Source: Fasciola hepatica (lineage: Eukaryota; Platyhelminthes; Trematoda; Plagiorchiida; Fasciolidae). From it: 64,000 nucleotides of DNA. Where the stretch lies: NCBI GenBank assembly GCA_948099385.1, contig CANUEZ040000206.1, positions 992,001 through 1,056,000 on the forward strand, read 5' to 3'. The position numbers and the translations under genes are program-made. The notes under the pieces are model-generated. The model saw only the letters and a list, made by a program, of their open reading frames with translations, had not been told where the DNA came from and ran no database searches. Within the stretch, counting starts at the first letter, position 1. Every line of letters begins with the position of its first letter. Below, in pieces: positions 1-9,902 of this stretch.

Positions 1-320
1 GACGACATTTTCGAGGAAGCACACGACCGGTTTGGCGGTTGTTGCCGCTCATCAGCTATGCGTACTCGGTACTCCTATGCCCACTCGTCTTCTGACTTGT
101 ACACTACGGTGATCTTTTTTCATGTTCAATAGGATCTAATTTGAATCGTCTCGATTGTGAATGGATACTGTTGATTGAAGTGGTGACAAATGAATGAGAA
201 TTGTCATTTCTCGTAGGTATTCGTGTCTGGGTCACTGCTAACCCAACGAACAACGAGTTTGCATTTGCAAGCGCTCATCTCATATTCATAGTCAGTAAGT
301 AGTATGTGAACGTGTGTGTG
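1..320 (+). repeat. Reference satellite monomer (320 bp)
   Basis: This unit defines the offsets used in the other entries. Offsets 1-82 carry the minus-strand hammerhead-like fold (12-68). Offsets 83-140 are the most variable part: 88 T/A, 93-94 TG/TC/GG, 115 T/A, the T-tract length, 128-131 AATA/ACTA/ATAA/TATA, and 138 A/T/C. Offsets 141-205 are well conserved. Offsets 206-216 hold three recurrent alternatives (A206C, T211C, G216A). Offsets 217-320 are almost invariant and end in a short GT run. Small dyads are GAGAA-N7-TTCTC (196-212) and TTGCA-TT-TGCAA (259-270). A hand count on the consensus gives 141 G+C and 19 CpG in 320 bases. This unit itself differs from the consensus by CTACGGTG, GTGGTGAC and GTAGGTATT. 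Confidence 0.95.
12..68 (-). ncRNA. Hammerhead-ribozyme-like motif (representative of every monomer)
   Basis: Read 5' to 3' on the minus strand: stem I 5' side CGAG (68-65), loop UAC (64-62), GCAUA (61-57), G (56); core CUGAUGA (55-49); stem II GCGG (48-45), loop CAACAA (44-39), CCGC (38-35); C (34), AAA (33-31); CCGGU (30-26); C (25); stem I 3' side G (24), UGUGC (23-19), loop UUC (18-16), CUCG (15-12). This is the type I hammerhead order: CUGANGA, stem II, N-AAA, stem III, UH, stem I. Cleavage would fall between 25 and 24. Stem I pairs as 4 bp, a 3x3 internal loop and 5 bp (one G-U), then a G-G mismatch next to the core. The family needs G at core position 12; here it is C, so activity is doubtful. 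Stem III (ACCGGU) is self-complementary and has no loop, as would suit a dimer. The fold was assigned by eye. The same motif sits at monomer start +11 to +67 throughout the array. It may be a decayed ribozyme or, less likely, a coincidence. Confidence 0.5.
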
Positions 321-1277
321 GACGACATTTTCGAGGAAGCACACGACCGGTTTGGCGGTTGTTGCCGCTCATCAGCTATGCGTACTCGGTACTCCTATGC
401 CCACTCGTCTTCTGACTTGTACACTCCGATGATCTTTTATGTTCACTAGGATCTAATTTGAATCGTCTCGATTGTGAATGGATACTGTTGATTGAAGTGG
501 CGACAAATGAATGAGAATTGTCCTTTCTCGTAGTTATTCGTGTCTGGGTCACTGCTAACCCAACGAACAACGAGTTTGCATTTGCAAGCGCTCATCTCAT
601 ATTCATAGTCAGTAAGTAGTATGTGAACGTGTGTGTGGACGACATTTTCGAGGAAGCGCACGACCGGTTTGGCGGTTGTTGCCGCTCATCAGCTATGCGT
701 ACTCGGTACTCCTATGCCCACTCGACTTCTGACTTGTACACTCCGTTGATCTTTTTTCATGTTCACTAGGATCTAATTTGAATCGTCTCGATTGTGAATG
801 GATACTGTTGATTGAAGTGGCGACAAATGAATGAGAATTGTCATTTCTCGTAGTTATTCGTGTCTGGGTCACTGCTAACCCAACGAACAACGAGTTTGCA
901 TTTGCAAGCGCTCATCTCATATTCATAGTCAGTAAGTAGTATGTGAACGTGTGTGTGGACGACATTTTCGAGGAAGCACACAACCGGTTTGGCGGTTGTT
1001 GCCGCTCATCAGCTATGCGTACTCGGTACTCCTATGCCCACTCGTCTTCTGACTTGTACACTCCGATGATCATTTTTCATGTTCAATAGGATCTAATTTG
1101 AATCGTCTCGATTGTGAATGGATACTGTTGATTGAAGTGGCGACAAATGAATGAGAATTGTCATTTCTCGTAGTTATTCGTGTCTGGGTCACTGCTAACC
1201 CAACGAACAACGAGTTTGCATTTGCAAGCGCTCATCTCATATTCATAGTCAGTGAGTAGTTTGTGAACGTGTGTGTG

Positions 1278-2554
1278 GACGACATTTTCGAGGAAGCACA
1301 CGACCGGTTTGGCGGTTGTTGCCGCTCATCAGCTATGCGTACTCGGTACTCCTATGCCCACTCGTCTTCTGACTTGTACACTACGGTGATCTTTTTTCAT
1401 GTTCAATAGGATCTAATTTGAATCGTCTCGATTGTGAATGGATACTGTTGATTGAAGTGGTGACAAATGAATGAGAATTGTCATTTCTCGTAGGTATTCG
1501 TGTCTGGGTCACTGCTAACCCAACGAACAACGAGTTTGCATTTGCAAGCGCTCATCTCATATTCATAGTCAGTAAGTAGTATGTGAACGTGTGTGTGGAC
1601 GACATTTTCGAGGAAGCACACGACCGGTTTGGCGGTTGTTGCCGCTCATCAGCTATGCGTACTCGGTACTCCTATGCCCAATCGTCTTCTGACTTGTACA
1701 CTCCGATGATCTTTTATGTTCACTAGGATCTAATTTGAATCGTCTCGATTGTGAATGGATACTGTTGATTGAAGTGGCGACAAATGAATGAGAATTGTCC
1801 TTTCTCGTAGTTATTCGTGTCTGGGTCACTGCTAACCCAACGAACAACGAGTTTGCATTTGCAAGCGCTCATCTCATATTCATAGTCAGTAAGTAGTATG
1901 TGAACGTGTGTGTGGACGACATTTTCGAGGAAGCGCACGACCGGTTTGGCGGTTGTTGCCGCTCATCAGCTATGCGTACTCGGTACTCCTATGCCCACTC
2001 GACTTCTGACTTGTACACTCCGTTGATCTTTTTTCATGTTCACTAGGATCTAATTTGAATCGTCTCGATTGTGAATGGATACTGTTGATTGAAGTGGCGA
2101 CAAATGAATGAGAATTGTCATTTCTCGTAGTTATTCGTGTCTGGGTCACTGCTAACCCAACGAACAACGAGTTTGCATTTGCAAGCGCTCATCTCATATT
2201 CATAGTCAGTAAGTAGTATGTGAACGTGTGTGTGGACGACATTTTCGAGGAAGCACACAACCGGTTTGGCGGTTGTTGCCGCTCATCAGCTATGCGTACT
2301 CGGTACTCCTATGCCCACTCGTCTTCTGACTTGTACACTCCGATGATCATTTTTCATGTTCAATAGGATCTAATTTGAATCGTCTCGATTGTGAATGGAT
2401 ACTGTTGATTGAAGTGGCGACAAATGAATGAGAATTGTCATTTCTCGTAGTTATTCGTGTCTGGGTCACTGCTAACCCAACGAACAACGAGTTTGCATTT
2501 GCAAGCGCTCATCTCATATTCATAGTCAGTGAGTAGTTTGTGAACGTGTGTGTG
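1278..2554 (+). repeat. HOR-A copy 2 (1277 bp)
   Basis: Units start at 1278, 1598, 1915 and 2235 and repeat the four unit types of copy 1 in order. The only difference I see by eye over 1277 bp is A at 1681 where copy 1 has C at 404. This is a very recent tandem duplication, or conversion, of a four-monomer block. Confidence 0.95.
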
Positions 2555-3511
2555 GACGACATTTTCGAGGAAGCACACGACCGGTTTGGCGGTTGTTGCC
2601 GCTCATCAGCTATGCGTACTCGGTACTCCTATGCCCACTCGTCTTCTGACTTGTACACTACGGTGATCTTTTTTCATGTTCAATAGGATCTAATTTGAAT
2701 CGTCTCGATTGTGAATGGATACTGTTGATTGAAGTGGTGACAAATGAATGAGAATTGTCATTTCTCGTAGGTATTCGTGTCTGGGTCACTGCTAACCCAA
2801 CGAACAACGAGTTTGCATTTGCAAGCGCTCATCTCATATTCATAGTCAGTAAGTAGTATGTGAACGTGTGTGTGGACGACATTTTCGAGGAAGCACACGA
2901 CCGGTTTGGCGGTTGTTGCCGCTCATCAGCTATGCGTACTCGGTACTCCTATGCCCACTCGTCTTCTGACTTGTACACTCCGATGATCTTTTATGTTCAC
3001 TAGGATCTAATTTGAATCGTCTCGATTGTGAATGGATACTGTTGATTGAAGTGGCGACAAATGAATGAGAATTGTCCTTTCTCGTAGTTATTCGTGTCTG
3101 GGTCACTGCTAACCCAACGAACAACGAGTTTGCATTTGCAAGCGCTCATCTCATATTCATAGTCAGTAAGTAGTATGTGAACGTGTGTGTGGACGACATT
3201 TTCGAGGAAGCGCACGACCGGTTTGGCGGTTGTTGCCGCTCATCAGCTATGCGTACTCGGTACTCCTATGCCCACTCGACTTCTGACTTGTACACTCCGT
3301 TGATATTTTTTCATGTTCACTAGGATCTAATTTGAATCGTCTCGATTGTGAATGGATACTGTTGATTGAAGTGGCGACAAATGAATGAGAATTGTCATTT
3401 CTCGTAGTTATTCGTGTCTGGGTCACTGCTAATCCAACGAACAACGAGTTTGCATTTGCAAGCGCTCATCTCATATTCATAGTCAGTAAGTAGTATGTGA
3501 ACGTGTGTGTT
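2555..3511 (+). repeat. HOR-A copy 3, lacking the fourth monomer
   Basis: Units start at 2555, 2875 and 3192 and match units 1-3 of HOR-A. The third has private changes (GATATTTTTT in the T tract and AATCCAACG). The expected fourth unit (ACACAACC, GATCATTTTT) does not follow; a different monomer begins at 3512. The HOR breaks here at a monomer boundary. Confidence 0.9.
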
Positions 3512-4151
3512 GACTACATTTTCGAGGAAGCACACGACCGGTTTGGCGGTTGTTGCCGCTCATCAGCTATGCGTACTCGGTACTCCTATGCCCACTCGTC
3601 TTCTGACTTGTACACTCCGATGATCTTTTTTCATGTTCAATAGGATCTAATTTGAATCGTCTCGATTGTGAATGGATACTGTTGATTGAAGTGGCGACAA
3701 ATGAATGAGAATTGTCATTTCTCGTAGTTATTCGTGTCTGGGTCACTGCTAACCCAACGAACAACGAGTTTGCATTTGCAAGTGCTCATCTCATATTCAT
3801 AGTCAGTAAGTAGTATGTGAACGTGTGTGTGGACGACATTTTCGAGGAAGCACACGACCGGTTTGCCGGATGTTGCCGCTCATCAGCTATGCGTACTCGG
3901 TACTCCTATGCCCACTCGTCTTCTGACTTGTACACTCCGATGATCTTTTTTCATGTTCAATAGGATCTAATTTGAATCGTCTCGATTGTGAATGGATACT
4001 GTTGATTGAAGTGGCGACAAATGAATGAGAATTGTCATTTCTCGTAGTTATTCGTGTCTGTGTCACTGCCAACCCAACGAACAACGAGTTTGCATTTGCA
4101 AGCGCTCATCTCATATTCATAGTCAGTAAGTAGTATGTGAACGTGTGTGTG
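3512..4151 (+). repeat. Two linking monomers between HOR-A and HOR-B
   Basis: Units start at 3512 and 3832 (320 bp each). The first opens with GACTACATT instead of GACGACATT, a change shared with 8943 and 9903 in HOR-C. The second has private changes, TTTGCCGGATG and GTGTCTGTGTC. They belong to neither neighbouring HOR. Confidence 0.9.
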
Positions 4152-5748
4152 GACGACATTTTCGAGGAAGCACACAACCGGTTTGGCGGTTGTTGCCGCT
4201 CATCAGCTATGCGTACTCGGTACTCCTATGCCCACTCGTCTTCTGACTTGTACACTCCGATGATCATTTTTCATGTTCAATAGGATCTAATTTGAATCGT
4301 CTCGATTGTGAATGGATACTGTTGATTGAAGTGGCGACAAATGAATGAGAATTGTCATTTCTCGTAGTTATTCGTGTCTGGGTCACTGCTAACTCAACGA
4401 ACAACGAGTTTGCATTTGCAAGCGCTCATCTCATATTCATAGTCAGTAAGTAGTATGTGAACGTGTGTGCGGACGACATTTTCGAGGAAGCACACGACCG
4501 GTTTGGCGATTGTTGCCGCTCATCAGCTATGCGTACTCGGTACTCCTATGCCCACTCGACTTCTGACTTGTACACTCCGATGATCTTTTTTCATGTTCAT
4601 AAGGATCTCATTTGAATCGTCTCGATTGTGAATGGATACTGTTGATTGAAGTGGCGACAAATGAATGAGAATTGTCATTTCTCGTAGTTATTCGTGTCTG
4701 GGTCACTGCTAACCCAACGAACAACGAGTTTGCATTTGCAAGCGCTCATCTCATATTCATAGTCAGTAAGTAGTATGTGAACGTGTGTGTGGACGACATT
4801 TTCGAGGAAGCACACGACCGGTTTGGCGGTTGTTGCCGCTCATCAGCTATGCGTACTCGGTACTCCTATGCCCACTCGACTTCTGACTTGTACACTCCGA
4901 TGATCTTTTTTCATGTTCATAAGGATCTCATTTGAATCGTCTCGATTGTGAATGGATACTGTTGATTGAAGTGGCGACAAATGAATGAGAATTGTCATTT
5001 CTCGTAGTTATTCGTGTCTGGGTCACTGCTAACCCAACGAACAACGAGTTTGCATTTGCAAGCGCTCATCTCATATTCATAGTCAGTAAGTAGTATGTGA
5101 ACGTGTGTGTGGACGACATTTTCGAGGAAGCACACGACCGGTTTGGCGGTTGTTGCCGCTCATCAGCTATGCGTACTCGATACTCCTATGCCCACTCGTC
5201 TTCTGACTTGTACACTCCGATGATCTTTTATGTTCACTAGGATCTAGTTTGAATCGTCTCGATTGTGAATGGATACTGTTGATTGAAGTGGCGACAAATG
5301 AATGAGAATTGTCATTTCTCGTAGTTATTCGTGTCTGGGTCACTGCTAACCCAACGAACAACGAGTTTGCATTTGCAAGCGCTCATCTCATATTCATAGT
5401 CAGTGAGTAGTATGTGAACGTGTGTGTGGACGACATTTTCGAGGAAGCACACGACCGGTTTGGCGGTTGTTGCCGCTCATCAGCTATGCGTACTTGGTAC
5501 TCCTATGCCCACTCGTCTTCTGACTTGTACACTCCGATGATCTTTTTTCATGTTCAATAGGATCTAATATGAATCGTCTTGATTGTGAATGGATACTGTT
5601 GATTGAAGTGGCGACAAATGAATGAGAATTGTCATTTCTCGTAGTTATTCGTGTCTGGGTCACTGCTAACCCAACGAACAACGAGTTTGCATTTGCAAGC
5701 GCTCATCTCATATTCATAGTCAGTAAGTAGTATGTGAACGTGTGTGTG
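4152..5748 (+). repeat. HOR-B copy 1 (5 monomers, 1597 bp)
   Basis: Units start at 4152 (ACACAACCGG, GATCATTTTT), 4472 and 4792 (both CGACTTC with CATAAGG and CTCAT), 5112 (CTCGATACTCC, short tract, GTGAGTAGTATG) and 5429 (CTTGGTAC, AATATGAATCGTCTTG). Lengths are 320, 320, 320, 317 and 320. The block is repeated directly downstream. Confidence 0.93.
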
Positions 5749-7345
5749 GACGACATTTTCGAGGAAGCACACAACCGGTTTGGCGGTTGTTGCCGCTCAT
5801 CAGCTATGCGTACTCGGTACTCCTATGCCCACTCGTCTTCTGACTTGTACACTCCGATGATCATTTTTCATGTTCAATAGGATCTAATTTGAATCGTCTC
5901 GATTGTGAATGGATACTGTTGATTGAAGTGGCGACAAATGAATGAGAATTGTCATTTCTCGTAGTTATTCGTGTCTGGGTCACTGCTAACCCAACGAACA
6001 ACGAGTTTGCATTTGCAAGCGCTCATCTCATATTCATAGTCAGTAAGTAGTATGTGAACGTGTGTGTGGACGACATTTTCGAGGAAGCACACGACGGGTT
6101 TGGCGGTTGTTGCCGCTCATCAGCTATGCGTACTCGGTACTCCTATGCCCACTCGACTTCTGACTTGTACACTCCGATGATCTTTTTTCATGTTCATAAG
6201 GATCTCATTTGAATCGTCTCGATTGTGAATGGATACTGTTGATTGAAGTGGCGACAAATGAATGAGAATTGTCATTTCTCGTAGTTATTCGTGTCTGGGT
6301 CACTGCTAACCCAACGAACAACGAGTTTGCATTTGCAAGCGCTCATCTCATATTCATAGTCAGTAAGTAGTATGTGAACGTGTGTGTGGACGACATTTTC
6401 GAGGAAGCACACGACCGGTTTGGCGGTTGTTGCCGCTCATCAGCTATGCGTACTCGGTACTCCTATGCCCACTCGACTTCTGACTTGTACACTCCGATGA
6501 TCTTTTTTCATGTTCATAAGGATCTAATTTGAATCGTCTCGATTGTGAATGGATACTGTTGATTGAAGTGGCGACAAATGAATGAGAATTGTCCTTTCTC
6601 GTAGTTATTCGTGTCTGGGTCACTGCTAACCCAACGAACAACGAGTTTGCATTTGCAAGCGCTCATCTCATATTCATAGTCAGTAAGTAGTATGTGAACG
6701 TGTGTGTGGACGACATTTTCGAGGAAGCACACGACCGGTTTGGCGGTTGTTGCCGCTCATCAGCTATGCGTACTCGATACTCCTATGCCCACTCGTCTTC
6801 TGACTTGTACACTCCGATGATCTTTTATGTTCACTAGGATCTAGTTTGAATCGTCTCGATTGTGAATGGATACTGTTGATTGAAGTGGCGACAAATGAAT
6901 GAGAATTGTCATTTCTCGTAGTTATTCGTGTCTGGGTCACTGCTAACCCAACGAACAACGAGTTTGCATTTGCAAGCGCTCATCTCATATTCATAGTCAG
7001 TGAGTAGTATGTGAACGTGTGTGTGGACGACATTTTCGAGGAAGCACACGACCGGTTTGGCGGTTGTTGCCGCTCATCAGCTATGCGTACTCGGTACTCC
7101 TATGCCCACTCGTCTTCGGACTTGTACACTCCGATGATCTTTTTTCATGTTCAATAGGATCTAATATGAATCGTCTTGATTGTGAATGGATACTGTTGAT
7201 TGAAGTGGCGACAAATGAATGAGAATTGTCATTTCTCGTAGTTATTCGTGTCTGGGTCACTGCTAACCCAACGAACAACGAGTTTGCATTTGCAAGCGCT
7301 CATCTCATATTCATAGTCAGTAAGTAGTATGTGAACGTGTGTGTG
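5749..7345 (+). repeat. HOR-B copy 2 (1597 bp)
   Basis: Units start at 5749, 6069, 6389, 6709 and 7026, exactly 1597 bp after their partners. The rare markers CTCGATACTCC and AATATGAATCGTCTTG recur in the same slots. Differences include CGACGGGT at 6069, CTAAT with GTCCTTTCTC at 6389, and TCTTCGGAC at 7026. Divergence from copy 1 is clearly higher than between HOR-A copies. Confidence 0.92.
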
Positions 7346-8942
7346 GACGACATTTTCGCGGAAGCACACGACCGGTTTGGCGGTTGTTGCCGCTCATCAG
7401 CTATGCGTACTCGGTACTCCTATGCCCACTCGTCTTCTGACTTGTACACTCCGATGATCTTTTTTCATGTTCAATAGGATCTAATTTGAATCGTCTCGAT
7501 TGTGAATGGATACTGTTGATTGAAGTGGCGACAAATGAATGAGAATTGTCATTTCTCGTAGTTATTCGTGTCTGGGTCACTGCTAACCCAACGAACAACG
7601 AGTTTGCATTTGCAAGCGCTCATCTCATATTCATAGTCAGTAAGTAGTATGTGAACGTGTGTGTGGACGACATTTTCGAGGAAGCACACGACCGGTTTGG
7701 CGGTTGTTGCCGCTCAACAGCTATGCGTACTCGGTACTCCTATGCCCACTCGTCTTCTGACTTGTACACTCCGATGATCTTTTTTCATGTTCAATAGGAT
7801 CTAATTTGAATCGTCTCGATTGTGAATGGATACTGTTGATTGAAGTGGCGACAAATGAATGAGAATTGTCATTTCTCGTAGTTATTCGTGTCTGGGTCAC
7901 TGCTAACCCAACGAACAACGAGTTTGCATTTGCAAGCGCTCATCTCATATTCATAGTCAGTAAGTAGTATGTGAACGTGTGTGTGGACGACATTTTCGAG
8001 GAAGCACACAACCGGTTTGGCGGTTGTTGCCGCTCATCAGCTATGCGTACTCGGTACTCCTATGCCCACTCGTCTTCTCACTTGTACACTCCGATGATCT
8101 TTTTTCATGTTCAATAGGATCTAATTTGAATCGTCTCGATTGTGAATGGATACTGTTGATTGAAGTGGCGACAAATGAATGAGAATTGTCATTTCTCGTA
8201 GTTATTCGTGTCTGGGTCACTGCTAACCCAACGAACAACGAGTTTGCATTTGCAAGCGCTCATCTCATATTCATAGTCAGTAAGTAGTATGTGAACGTGT
8301 GTGTGGACGACATTTTCGAGGAAGCACACGACCGGTTTGGCGGTTGTTGCCGCTCATCAGCTATGCGTACTCGGTACTCCTATGCCCACTCGTCTTCTGA
8401 CTTGTACACTCCGATGATCTGTTATGTTCACTAGGATCTAATTTGAATCGTCTCGATTGTGAATGGATACTGTTGATTGAAGTGGCGACAAATGAATGAG
8501 AATTGTCATTTCTCGTAGTTATTCGTGTCTGGGTCACTGCTAACCCAACGAACAACGAGTTTGCATTTGCAAGCGCTCATCTCATATTCATAGTCAGTGA
8601 GTAGTATGTGAACGTGTGTGTGGACGACATTTTCGAGGAAGCACACGACCGGTTTGGCGGTTGTTGCCGCTCATCAGCTATGCGTACTCGGTACTCCTAT
8701 GCCCACTCGTCTTCTGACTTGTACACTCCGATGATCTTTTTTCATGTTCAATAGGATCTAATTTGAATCGTCTCGATTGTGAATGGATACTGTTGATTGA
8801 AGTGGCGACAAATGAATGAAAATTGTCAGTTCTCGTAGTTATTCGTGTCTGGGTCACTGCTAACCCAACGAACAACGAGTTTGCATTTGCAAGCGCTCAT
8901 CTCATATTCATAGTCAGTAAGTAGTATGTGAACGTGTGTGTT
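7346..8942 (+). repeat. Five monomers without clear higher order
   Basis: Units start at 7346, 7666, 7986, 8306 and 8623. They are close to the reference type. Private or rare markers are TTCGCGGAAGC (7346), CTCAACAGC (7666), TCTTCTCAC with ACACAACC (7986), GATCTGTTATG (8306), and GAAAATTGTCAGTTC (8623), the last shared with the unit at 9903. No block repeats next to them. Confidence 0.9.
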
Positions 8943-9902
8943 GACTACATTTTCGAGGAAGCACACGACCGGTTTGGCGGTTGTTGCCGCTCATCAGCTT
9001 TGCGTACTCGGTACTCCTATGCCCACTCGTCTTCTGACTTGTACACTCCGATGATCTTTTTTCATGTTCAATAGGATCTAATTTGAATCGTCTTGATTGT
9101 GAATGGATACTGTTGATTGAAGTGGCGACAAATGAATGAAAATTGTCATTTCTCGTAGTAATTCGTGTTTGGGTCACTGCTAACCCAACGAACAACGAGT
9201 TTGCATTTGCAAGCGCTCATCTCATATTCATAGTCAGTAAGTAGTATGTGAACGTGTGTGTGGACGACATTTTCGAGGAAGCACACGACCGGTTTGGCGG
9301 TTGTTGCCGCTCATCAGCTATGCGTACTCGGTACTCCTATGCCCACTCGTCTTCTGACTTGTACACTCCGATGATCTTTTTTCATGTTCAATAGGATCTA
9401 ATTTGAATCGTCTCGATTGTGAATGGATACTGTTGATTGAAGTGGCGACAAATGAATGAGAATTGTCATTTCTCGTAGTTATTCGTGTCTGGGTCACTGC
9501 TAACCCAACGAACAACGAGTTTGCATTTGCAAGCGCTCATCTCATATTCATAGTCAGTAAGTAGTATGTGAACGTGTGTGTGGACGACATTTTCGAGGAA
9601 GCACACAACCAGTTTGGCGGTTGTTGCCGCTCATCAGCTATGCGTACTCGGTACTCCTATGCCCACTCGTCTTCTGACTTGTACACTCCGATGATCATTT
9701 TTCATGTTCAATAGGATCTAATTTGAATCGTCTCGATTGTGAATGGGTACTGTTGATTGAAGTGGCGACAAATGAATGAGAATTGTCATTTCTCGTAGTT
9801 ATTCGTGTCTGGGTCACTGCTAACCCAACGAACAACGAGTTTGCATTTGCAAGCGCTCATCTCATATTCATAGTCAGTAAGTAGTATGTGAACGTGTGTG
9901 TT
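8943..9902 (+). repeat. HOR-C copy 1 (3 monomers, 960 bp)
   Basis: Units start at 8943 (GACTACATT, AGCTTTGCG, CGTCTTGATTG, GAAAATTG), 9263 (reference-like) and 9583 (ACACAACCAG, GATCATTTTT, GAATGGGTAC). The same order of markers recurs 960 bp downstream. Confidence 0.9.

Larger units (their letters stand above)
1..1277 (+). repeat. HOR-A copy 1 (4 monomers, 1277 bp)
   Basis: Units start at 1, 321, 638 and 958 (320, 317, 320, 320 bp). Unit 1 has CTACGGTG, GTGGTGAC and GTAGGTATT. Unit 2 has the short GATCTTTTATG tract and GTCCTTTCTC. Unit 3 has CGACTTC, CCGTTGATC and CACTAGG. Unit 4 has ACACAACCGG, GATCATTTTT and GTGAGTAGTTTG. Confidence 0.95.

Noticed and set aside
9..12. A second GAAA on the minus strand that might supply the missing hammerhead core
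   Set aside because: Using it would require a long, poorly paired stem II and leaves no good stem III. The arrangement at offsets 12-68 is clearly better even with the C12 defect.
139..145. TTCAAAT on the minus strand, like a tRNA T-loop or B box
   Set aside because: Flanks do not form a T stem, and no A box or cloverleaf fits at the proper distance.
238..244. CTAACCC, one unit of the TTAGGG telomere repeat
   Set aside because: Only a single unit per monomer with no tandem telomeric run; expected by chance.
243..250. TTCGTTGG on the minus strand, resembling half of a CENP-B box
   Set aside because: The other half (A and CGGG at the required spacing) is absent, so the functional CENP-B core is not met.
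309..320. GT-rich end of each monomer as a microsatellite
   Set aside because: Only four GT units, constant in length across copies, so it does not behave as a variable microsatellite.
376..570. Minus-strand open frame of 64-66 codons present in most monomers (example given)
   Set aside because: It recurs because the monomer recurs. It crosses the most variable part of the unit, is frameshifted in all 319-bp units, has no recognisable domain, and its presence follows monomer length rather than constraint.
7019..7222. Plus-strand open frames of 66-67 codons in some monomers
   Set aside because: They appear only where TCTTCTGAC becomes TCTTCTCAC or TCTTCGGAC, which removes a TGA by chance. 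They start in the GT run of the previous unit and match no family I know.
8914..9195. Longer 93-codon minus-strand frames (also 17214-17495)
   Set aside because: They arise from AGCTATGCG to AGCTTTGCG, which removes one stop codon. The extension is antisense to ordinary repeat sequence.
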